From Anaerocolumna sp. (GTDB lineage Bacteria; Bacillota; Clostridia; Lachnospirales; Lachnospiraceae), in NCBI GenBank assembly GCA_029256725.1, contig JAQSXJ010000004.1, forward strand, positions 26,890 through 90,889: a DNA stretch of 64,000 bases. The letters are read 5' to 3'. How positions within the stretch are numbered: the stretch's first letter is position 1; each line of letters starts with the position of its first letter. Both the position numbers and the translations under genes were made by a program. Below are positions 1 through 7,298 of this stretch, in pieces. The notes under the pieces are model-generated. The model was not told the origin of the DNA, did no database searches, and saw only the letters and a list, made by a program, of their open reading frames with translations.

Positions 1-585
1 GAGGAGATTTTTGAAAAGTCCGTTACAGAGATTTCAATTAAGACCAGAATCGGAAAAGAACAGCCGGATGAATTCTATGACCTGATTCAGATCTATAATA
101 AATATCCTCTTAAGGAGCTGATCATTCATCCAAGAATTCAGAAGGATTTCTATAAAAACAAACCTAATCTAACGGTCTTTGCGGATGCGCTAAAGACGAG
201 TAAGAATCCTGTCTGCTATAATGGAGATATCTTTACACTGAAGGACTTTAAAGAATTCAATCAAAAATTTCCGGAAGTAGATACCTTAATGCTTGGCAGA
301 GGACTTCTTGCCTATCCGGGATTGATTGCTGCAATTAAGGATAATAAGCAGCCGGACAAAGAAGTATTCAGGCAATTTCATGACAAAGTATATGAAGATT
401 ACCGTAAGGTCCTCTCTCCTGACAGAAATGTACTGTTTAAGATGAAGGAATTATGGATCTATATGAGCACTGTTTTTACCGATTATGAGAAATACCTGAA
501 GATGATTAAGAAGTCAGAGCAGTTAGACCGTTATGAAGAAACGGTTGAGAAGCTATTTCGAGAGCAGGAAATTGTTATAGAATAA
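1..585 (+). CDS. dus: tRNA-dihydrouridine synthase, C-terminal part (5' end outside window)
   Basis: Open frame from base 1 reads EEIFEKSVTEISIKTRIGKEQPDEF...ELIIHPRIQKDFYKNKPNL...VCYNGDIFTLKDF...TLMLGRGLLAYPGL, typical Dus family; ORF track gives only the part from 289. Confidence 0.85.
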   Translation, partial: EEIFEKSVTEISIKTRIGKEQPDEFYDLIQIYNKYPLKELIIHPRIQKDFYKNKPNLTVFADALKTSKNPVCYNGDIFTLKDFKEFNQKFPEVDTLMLGRGLLAYPGLIAAIKDNKQPDKEVFRQFHDKVYEDYRKVLSPDRNVLFKMKELWIYMSTVFTDYEKYLKMIKKSEQLDRYEETVEKLFREQEIVIE

Positions 586-617
586 ATATTATGGTTTGAA
601 CGTTAGTTTTTCGCAAT

Positions 618-836
618 GGGACGGCAATTTGCATAAAACAGAAAGACTCATACTTCGATTACAAGGTATAAGAAGTCCTAATTCTCTGAAAATTTTGCGC
701 TTGATATATTATAGAACAGATAACTCGCTCCGCTCAAACAATCTGTTCTATAATATAGCACAAAATTTTCAGAGAAAAGGACTTCTAATACCTTTCCATA
801 GGCGTATTCGTTCTTTCTATTTTATGCAAATTGCCT
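618..836 (-). repeat. Long-hairpin dispersed repeat, copy 1
   Basis: Reverse complement matches copies 2 and 3 (GCCTATGGAAAGGTATTAGAAGTCCTTTTCTCTGAAAATTTTGTGCTATA...AGAGAATTAGGACTTCTTATACCTTG...GCCGTCCC); arms of ~100 nt are imperfect inverted repeats. Confidence 0.85.
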
Positions 837-973
837 GTGCTCATATGGACGTTAGACTTTGTTCAAATAAATATATAAAATTAGTAATATTAAGAAAACA
901 ATATAACTTAATCAGGTTGGTAAGATTTACTCTTTATAGTATTTTGAAATATCTACCAACCTGATATAAAATG

Positions 974-1855
974 CTAAATCAATTGATGCTGTTCCAGATA
1001 GGTCTTATAAGCATTGGCAAGAAAATCGGAAGCTCCTTCACCATATATTCTGTCTGTAGCTTCTCTGACAGCCTTGTCAGTGGTAAAGCCCTCTAGTACA
1101 AGATTCCAGTAGTTATCACCCATGTCTATTCCGTTTAAGGTCTCCTCCATTAAGTCCATTAATTCTTTTACTATACTCTGTATTTCTGCTGAAGAGGGGT
1201 CTTTTCTGATGTCAGAAGTCAATTTTTTATGCAGTTCTGTATTTTTAACCACATAATCCTTGGATGGATCCGCAAGTGAATTCATTCTGTTCATAGTACC
1301 TTTAAAGTCTTTCAGGTTTTGTTTCATTGCTTGGGTATATTTCTCAATACTGCCATATTGCTTTATAGCCAATTGACCCATTTCTGATTCCTTTTCTTTC
1401 ATGGTCTCAAATATCTCATCGAACTTCTCCAGGCTGCCCCAGTAAGTTACAATCTCATCTAAGTGGTTTTCCTTAAAATCCTCCAAAGCAGTAAAATATT
1501 CCGTCATATCGAATTCCTTAAAGCTCATATCCTGTTCTCCTTTCAAAAGCCTGTCGATTAAACCAAGCAGATTACCAAGTCTGTCTGCCTTAGCCTGGAT
1601 AAGCTTTCGCTGATCCTTTAAAGCTTTAAGCCTGTCAAACTGTGGATTTTGCATAATTGCTTTTATATCCTTTAAAGGAAAGTCCAGTTCTTTAAAAAAC
1701 AGTATCTGTTGAAGGGTCTCCAGAGCTGCCTCATTATAGAGCCTGTATCCGGCGGCTGTAGTATCAGATGGTTTTAGCAGACCGATTTCATCATAATACT
1801 GCAGGGTACGAACACTTACTCCTGTAAGCTCAGAGACCTGTTTTACTGTCATCAT
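974..1855 (-). CDS. MerR family regulator with TipAS-like C-terminal domain
   Basis: MMTVKQVSELTGVSVRTLQYYDEIGLLKPS MerR HTH; long C-terminal helical TipAS-like region. Confidence 0.85.
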   Translation of the reverse strand: MMTVKQVSELTGVSVRTLQYYDEIGLLKPSDTTAAGYRLYNEAALETLQQILFFKELDFPLKDIKAIMQNPQFDRLKALKDQRKLIQAKADRLGNLLGLIDRLLKGEQDMSFKEFDMTEYFTALEDFKENHLDEIVTYWGSLEKFDEIFETMKEKESEMGQLAIKQYGSIEKYTQAMKQNLKDFKGTMNRMNSLADPSKDYVVKNTELHKKLTSDIRKDPSSAEIQSIVKELMDLMEETLNGIDMGDNYWNLVLEGFTTDKAVREATDRIYGEGASDFLANAYKTYLEQHQLI

Positions 1856-2120
1856 GGCGGTACCTCCATAACTAGAGATTATATTTAGGTTAGTTGATTT
1901 TATATTTATAGGTTAAATTGCTAACAGCTGTTTTTATTACTTCTAATCTCTGTAATAAACATACGCTATCACGTCGGGTGATAGTCAAGAGATTATTTCA
2001 ATATTTTTATGCCATATTTAAAATCCAATTATGCTATATTTTTAGCCTTATCTATCTAAGTTTCTCTTTTTTTAAATTCTCATTATCGATTCAATTGTCA
2101 AAAGCCTTGCTACCACACGA

Positions 2121-2364
2121 TTTCAGGCGAAGTGCAGAAAACAGAAAGAACGAATGTGCCTATGGAAAGATATTAGAAGTCCTTTTCTCTGAAAATTTTG
2201 TGCTATATTATAAAATAGATTGTCTGAGTACACATAGTGTACTCATGCGTAGCGAGTTATCTATTTTATAATATGTCAAGTACAAAATATTCAGAGAATT
2301 AGGACTTCTTATACCTTGGAATCGAAACATGAGTTCTTTCTGTTTTCTGCAATTCGCCGTCCCC
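2121..2364 (+). repeat. Long-hairpin dispersed repeat, copy 2
   Basis: Left arm GGCGAAGTGCAGAAAACAGAAAGAAC...TTAGAAGTCCTTTTCTCTGAAAATTTTGTGC pairs with right arm ...GTACAAAATATTCAGAGAATTAGGACTTCTTATACC...GTTCTTTCTGTTTTCTGCAATTCGCCG. Confidence 0.88.
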
Positions 2365-2534
2365 TTGTGAAAAACTGTCCTTTTCTAACTTCAAGGCATA
2401 AAAAAAGAGACAGATTTTCAATCAATCTACCTCTTCCTGTATATATATTACCACAAAATCCTGATTTTTTCAAGTCTTGTAATAGATTGGAAGCTGCCCT
2501 ATAATGAGATACCATCTTGGAAGGAGGATTATTT

Positions 2535-3077
2535 ATGGAGGACAATTTATTTGAATTAATGCAGCTAAAAAAGCAGGAAGCTGAAGTAACAGCGCTCCTG
2601 GCAGTTAATGAAAAAACAGAAAGCTTCGGGTTGACATTATCCTATGAAGAGGCTAAGGAATTGGTGGTATTAAGAAATGACAGTCTTAAGAACACCCAGA
2701 GAGTGGAATTCGGGGAAGGAATCCTGTCAAAACTTATATACCATTTCTGTGATTCCCAGTACATTACACAGGATAATTATATGCAGACGCTGACGGATCT
2801 CCAGGATATCTTTTATCAGTTTAAGAATGAAGCGGAGGATAATCTCACGGATGATGAACTGTTTACCTTTATGAAAGAGCAGTTTGAAGAGGTATGTACA
2901 GGTGACTTAGAATATCTTGCCGGTACTTGTCTGGAGAAATTCACAGAAGCTATCAGGGCAGGTTATCGAGGCTATAAACAGACTGGCGGCAGCGGGGAAT
3001 TCAGCCAGTTTGATGATGTTACACGATGGGACAGAGAATTGTATCTAGAAGTTTTAAAAGAAATCTTTTGGGATTAA
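2535..3077 (+). CDS. Uncharacterised protein (DUF6323-like)
   Basis: Start MEDNLFELMQLKKQEAE after GGAAGGAGG; followed immediately by a second uncharacterised gene. Confidence 0.65.
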   Translation: MEDNLFELMQLKKQEAEVTALLAVNEKTESFGLTLSYEEAKELVVLRNDSLKNTQRVEFGEGILSKLIYHFCDSQYITQDNYMQTLTDLQDIFYQFKNEAEDNLTDDELFTFMKEQFEEVCTGDLEYLAGTCLEKFTEAIRAGYRGYKQTGGSGEFSQFDDVTRWDRELYLEVLKEIFWD

Positions 3078-3088
3078 CAGGAGGCTAT

Positions 3089-3955
3089 ATGGATATGGAT
3101 TATACGATGGAAGAACTTCTGCCAGTAGTGGAGAAGCTTACCTTTCAATTCACCTCGGGAGACAGCAGTTCAGTGACCTATGAGACAGCCAGAATGCTGA
3201 TGGAAGCAATTCTTTACTGCATAGAGGAGTATGAAAAAGAAGGTAATGAGTTCGGTGTCAGAAGCGAGAATAGACAGGAAGCAGCTTATGTCTATAAGCT
3301 GGGTTATGAGGCAGTAAGAGAGAAGGTATATAAAGCGAAAGAGTTATATGAGAATATTCTTAAAGATTTTAAGGATTACGGTTTACGAAATTTAAAAGAA
3401 ACCTTTCTAGACGGAATGCCAGCTTTTTTTATTCGTTATGATCCGAAATTCAAACCCCAGGACCACTTATTAACATTGGATTATCCAACTGTGGGTGTAA
3501 TCACCAACCTGAAAGGGATAGATGCCATATATCAGTATTTATGTAATATCAAGCTTGAGAATGATTTCTTACAGGTATTTGCTCCTGAGAATATTGCAAG
3601 ACGGTTAGAAAGGCTAATGCCTGACTACAAAGAAGCATATTATGATAATATGTGTGACGCAGTGCTCCTAACGATAATAGGCTGTTATATTGCAGATAAA
3701 TCCATAGGTCAGCTTGATTTAAGGGATGAGGATATGATTGCAGTACAGGAGTATTTTGAAGGGAATGATATTGAAATTATCGAAGGAAAGATTCAGCATA
3801 TATTAGCGGTTTTATTTCAACAGGTCTTTTCCGGTAAAGAGGAAATGAAAGCGTATTTTATGCAGAGCAGCAGAAACTATGCAGTTAGGATTATGAATGG
3901 TATCCAGAATAATTCTCTTTCCGGAGTATTTGGGTTGTATCATCAGTTTGGTTAA
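3089..3955 (+). CDS. Uncharacterised protein (DUF6179-like)
   Basis: Start MDMDYTMEELLPVVEKL after ACAGGAGG; the ORF-track start at 3026 overlaps the previous gene and is probably too early. Confidence 0.65.
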   Translation: MDMDYTMEELLPVVEKLTFQFTSGDSSSVTYETARMLMEAILYCIEEYEKEGNEFGVRSENRQEAAYVYKLGYEAVREKVYKAKELYENILKDFKDYGLRNLKETFLDGMPAFFIRYDPKFKPQDHLLTLDYPTVGVITNLKGIDAIYQYLCNIKLENDFLQVFAPENIARRLERLMPDYKEAYYDNMCDAVLLTIIGCYIADKSIGQLDLRDEDMIAVQEYFEGNDIEIIEGKIQHILAVLFQQVFSGKEEMKAYFMQSSRNYAVRIMNGIQNNSLSGVFGLYHQFG

Positions 3956-3984
3956 GAAAAATTATTAATTTTGATGTTGAAAGG

Positions 3985-4035
3985 AAAAGAAGGTTCATTG
4001 CTGCTGAACAAACAGCAGAGAACCTCCTTTTTATA
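3985..4035. terminator. Rho-independent terminator
   Basis: AGGTTCATTGCTGctgaacaaaCAGCAGAGAACCTCCTTTTTAT. Confidence 0.7.
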
Positions 4036-4196
4036 TGGTAGGTCTATGCTATACTTGTCTTTTGCTTAGCACAATTACCTTCCTTAGGGATGATTGCCTA
4101 GAACAAAGCAATCTATATAGGTGATACTTTTAAAATGAGTAATTCTCATATGCCTGAGAAGGTTATAATAAGAGGATGTATTTACTAATTATTTAA

Positions 4197-4916
4197 TCAA
4201 AAAATAAAATAATATACAACCGGTACTAAGATAGCAGGGAGAAGATTGCCAACCCGTACTTTCTTACCAAGTAACAGATTGATCCCCACACAAAAAATTA
4301 AGATAGAGCCAATGCAGGATAAGTAACCGATTAAAGTCTCATTCATATAACCTGAGACCAGAGCGGCACACAAAGTAATTGCACCCTGATAAAGCAACAG
4401 GGGAACCGCAGAGAACATAACACCGATACCAAGAGAAGAGGCAAATACCATAACAATAATAAAATCCAAAAAGGCTTTGGCAAACAGCATGGTATAATCG
4501 CCTGTTAGTCCATCCTGAATAGAGCCTACTATTGCCATAGCTCCAACACAGATAACCAGAGTGGAAGTTACAAAACCCTCAACAAAACTGCTATCATTTG
4601 AGGCTTTAAAGAGACTTTTTAGTTTGTTACCTAGATTTTCCATGCGGTTTTCCAGATTCAGCGCTTCTCCGACCAAACCACCGATTACCAGAGATAATAC
4701 TAATAACATGGTATTGGTAGTCTCAAAACTGCCCGTATCGGATAATTTCAAAAGCCCTGCCATGGCACCGCCTAAACCGATAAATAAGGTTGCCGTACCG
4801 CAGGCTTGCATAAGAATTTCATGAAATCTCTGCTTCAACCCACTTCTGAACAATAGCCCTACACCGCTTCCAAAAATAACAGCCAAAAAGTTTACGATGG
4901 TACCTAAGCCTCTCAT
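4197..4916 (-). CDS. DUF554 (YqgA-like) membrane protein
   Basis: GTIVNFLAVIFGSGVGLLFRSGLKQRF...GIGVMFSAVPLLLYQGAITL. Confidence 0.8.
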   Translation of the reverse strand: MRGLGTIVNFLAVIFGSGVGLLFRSGLKQRFHEILMQACGTATLFIGLGGAMAGLLKLSDTGSFETTNTMLLVLSLVIGGLVGEALNLENRMENLGNKLKSLFKASNDSSFVEGFVTSTLVICVGAMAIVGSIQDGLTGDYTMLFAKAFLDFIIVMVFASSLGIGVMFSAVPLLLYQGAITLCAALVSGYMNETLIGYLSCIGSILIFCVGINLLLGKKVRVGNLLPAILVPVVYYFIF

Positions 4917-5032
4917 GTTTTTCTCCTTTGTCCTTCAAATATCACAATTCTACCACAAACCCGTTGGAAAGGAAATTAATAATTCTTGTAACGGATGAAG
5001 AAATTGGCATTACTTATTTATAAATTTTTTCT

Positions 5033-5060
5033 TGCGCATTAAAATAGAATTTTGTATAAT
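5033..5060 (+). promoter_or_regulatory. Predicted sigma-A promoter for GGDEF gene
   Basis: TTGCGC - 17 bp - TATAAT. Confidence 0.55.
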
Positions 5061-5076
5061 ATAACTGCGTTAATAG

Positions 5077-5140
5077 TAGCATTCCCGGATACTGTCACTT
5101 CAGTGGCGGATGGTTTCAGCGGGGGTGCTTTTCTTTCATT
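5077..5140 (+). terminator. Leader terminator/attenuator-like hairpin between promoter and GGDEF gene
   Basis: AGCATTCCCG ... CGGGGGTGCT stem followed by TTTTCTTTC; inner ACTGtcacttCAGT hairpin. Confidence 0.5.
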
Positions 5141-5164
5141 AGATACCTTTAGAGGAATTAAAAT

Positions 5165-6598
5165 ATGAAATGGATAAATGTTAGCAAAGAGCAATTAGAT
5201 TTCGAACGTTATAATAGTCTCATTGTATTAAGCAGGATTAAGCTTATATCCGCTGCTGTTGCTTTACTATCTTTTCTGTTCGTTTATTTTGACTGGACAG
5301 TCGTAAGGATAGGAACAGACACGGTATATCAGGTTACTTTAATTTCCATGCATTTAATCTGCTTACTTGCTTCGGTACTATTTCTTATATTCTATAAGCG
5401 TATTGTAAAACATACAAAGGAAGGCAAACGTTTCATATGTACGATACCTCAGGTATATTTTTTCCTGTATGTTCTAGTGGGAGCCCTATCGTCTGTGAAC
5501 AGCCAGCGTTATACAGGAAACATCTATTCTTATATCATTCTCTCTCTCATTGCCGGAGCTGTTCTAACCTTGAAGCCTGTGGTAATGGTTTTATCATATC
5601 TTATCAGTCATGCTATATTTCTATACGGCATCAGCCTGCTCAATGAGGATGCAGGACAAGCTCTTACAAAACAGTTCAATGCAACTATTATGATTGCTAC
5701 TTCCCTATTTATGAGTATAATGTTTTACCAGCACCGAATGAAGGAATATTTTACGAAGCAGAAGTTAAAGGAAAATGAAGAAAATTTTAAAAAGCTGTTT
5801 TATGCCAACCCTTATCCGGTGTTCATTACAAGACTTGAGGATGGTAAAGTTATCAAAGCCAGTAAAAGAGCTATAAGTCTTATGGGTCTAAGCGAAGATG
5901 AGACAAAAGGTTATAACAGTATAAACTGGTATATCCAGGAGGAAAACAGATTATCCCTTTTAGAAGAACTAAGAAATAACAATTCCGTTTATAACCGGAT
6001 TGTTGCTTATGATTTTAAAGGTAAACGTATGTGGGTAACTGCTAATTATGAATTAATAGATTATCATGGTGAGAAATGCATACTCACAGGTATTATGGAT
6101 ATCACTGAAATACACAGAGTGGAAGAGGAACTTTCACGTCAAGCTTCAACAGATGTGCTGACAGGAATCATGAACCGCAGAATGGGAATGATAAAGTTAG
6201 AAGAACTTATGGAAAAAGGAAAAATGAGCTTTGTGGAGTTCGTTCTCTGTTTTGTGGATATCAATGACTTAAAAAAGATAAATGACAGCTTAGGCCATGG
6301 TGAAGGTGACAGATATCTTATGACCTTTTGTAATCAGACGAAGGAAAAGATCGGGGAGAAGGATCTGTTCTTTCGAATGGGAGGAGATGAATTTATTATC
6401 GTCTTCTTAAACAAATCCTTTTCACAGGCAGAAATGATATGGAGCAAACTGATAGAACATCTTGGTACCTATGAGATCTCTGCCAGTCATGGTATGGCTT
6501 ACTATAGTTCCGGTATGGACCTTGAGCTGGAGGATATTATTGAAAGAGCCGATAAGAGAATGTATGTAGAGAAGTTAAAATACAGAAAAGAAAGCTAA
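5165..6598 (+). CDS. Membrane-anchored PAS-GGDEF diguanylate cyclase
   Basis: N-terminal TM helices, PAS-like NFKKLFYANPYPVFITRLEDGKV, FRMGGDEF. Confidence 0.9.
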   Translation: MKWINVSKEQLDFERYNSLIVLSRIKLISAAVALLSFLFVYFDWTVVRIGTDTVYQVTLISMHLICLLASVLFLIFYKRIVKHTKEGKRFICTIPQVYFFLYVLVGALSSVNSQRYTGNIYSYIILSLIAGAVLTLKPVVMVLSYLISHAIFLYGISLLNEDAGQALTKQFNATIMIATSLFMSIMFYQHRMKEYFTKQKLKENEENFKKLFYANPYPVFITRLEDGKVIKASKRAISLMGLSEDETKGYNSINWYIQEENRLSLLEELRNNNSVYNRIVAYDFKGKRMWVTANYELIDYHGEKCILTGIMDITEIHRVEEELSRQASTDVLTGIMNRRMGMIKLEELMEKGKMSFVEFVLCFVDINDLKKINDSLGHGEGDRYLMTFCNQTKEKIGEKDLFFRMGGDEFIIVFLNKSFSQAEMIWSKLIEHLGTYEISASHGMAYYSSGMDLELEDIIERADKRMYVEKLKYRKES

Positions 6599-6618
6599 AT
6601 ACACAAAAGGAGAATGGA

Positions 6619-7005
6619 ATGGAAGAGAATAAGCAGGATTTTACCACAATTGATGAGTATATTATGTTATATCCGCCAGAAATTCAGAAGAAGCTTAATG
6701 CTCTTAGAGCGCAGATCCATTCAGCAGCACCGGAGGTTACAGAAGCAATAAGCTGGAGAATGCCAACCTTTAAACTGTATGGTAATCTGGTACATTTTGC
6801 GGTTTTTAAGAACCATATTGGTCTCTATCCGGGAGAGAGTGGAATAAGAGTATTTGAAGACAAGATAAAGGACTATAAAAGTTCCAAAGGAGCAGTCCAG
6901 TTTCCTTTAGATAAACCACTTCCGTTAAAGCTGGTAGAGGAGATTGTACTCTACAGAGTAAAAGAAAATACAGAGATTGCCTTAAGTAAAAAGAAAAATA
7001 AATAA
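6619..7005 (+). CDS. DUF1801 (YdhG-like) protein
   Basis: IDEYIMLYPPEIQKKLNALRAQIHSAAPEVTEAISWRMPTFKLYGNLVHFAVFKNHIGLYPG. Confidence 0.85.
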   Translation: MEENKQDFTTIDEYIMLYPPEIQKKLNALRAQIHSAAPEVTEAISWRMPTFKLYGNLVHFAVFKNHIGLYPGESGIRVFEDKIKDYKSSKGAVQFPLDKPLPLKLVEEIVLYRVKENTEIALSKKKNK

Positions 7006-7009
7006 ATGC

Positions 7010-7037
7010 TTGACAAAACAGTTAGAAGAAGTATAAT
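7010..7037 (+). promoter_or_regulatory. Consensus sigma-A promoter
   Basis: TTGACA - 16 bp - TATAAT. Confidence 0.65.
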
Positions 7038-7049
7038 TTGCTAGTCAGT

Positions 7050-7235
7050 TACCGCTTGGGTGTGTCTGAAAACGCATTGCAGCTACGTACTGAAAGATTT
7101 ATTTTGCGGTATTATGTGTTATAATTTTGGACATGTAGCTCCAATATGTATTCAAGATCACGCTATGTCGCTCCTATAGAGGAACGGCCGGCTCATTGAA
7201 AGCAGTTTTCAAACACACATCCTAGCACTATCTTG
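7050..7235 (+). repeat. Long-range hairpin element / structured leader
   Basis: GGGTGTGTCTGAAAACGCATTGCAG pairs imperfectly with TGAAAGCAGTTTTCAAACACACATCC; internal AGCTACgt/acatGTAGCT and other dyads. Confidence 0.6.
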
Positions 7236-7298
7236 CCTTTGTGCCTATATTAGAACAAATACAAAGCAGTGTAATAATAAATACAGGAAGTTAATGAC

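Noticed and set aside
596-964. ORF-track protein of 122 aa
   Set aside because: Lies inside hairpin repeat copy 1; open frame is a by-product of the repeat
1918-2545. ORFs 1918-2271, 2309-2545, 2316-2504
   Set aside because: All overlap hairpin repeat copy 2, no RBS, low-complexity composition
5060-5164. c-di-GMP riboswitch
   Set aside because: Upstream of a GGDEF gene but lacks the conserved GEMM-I/II sequence blocks
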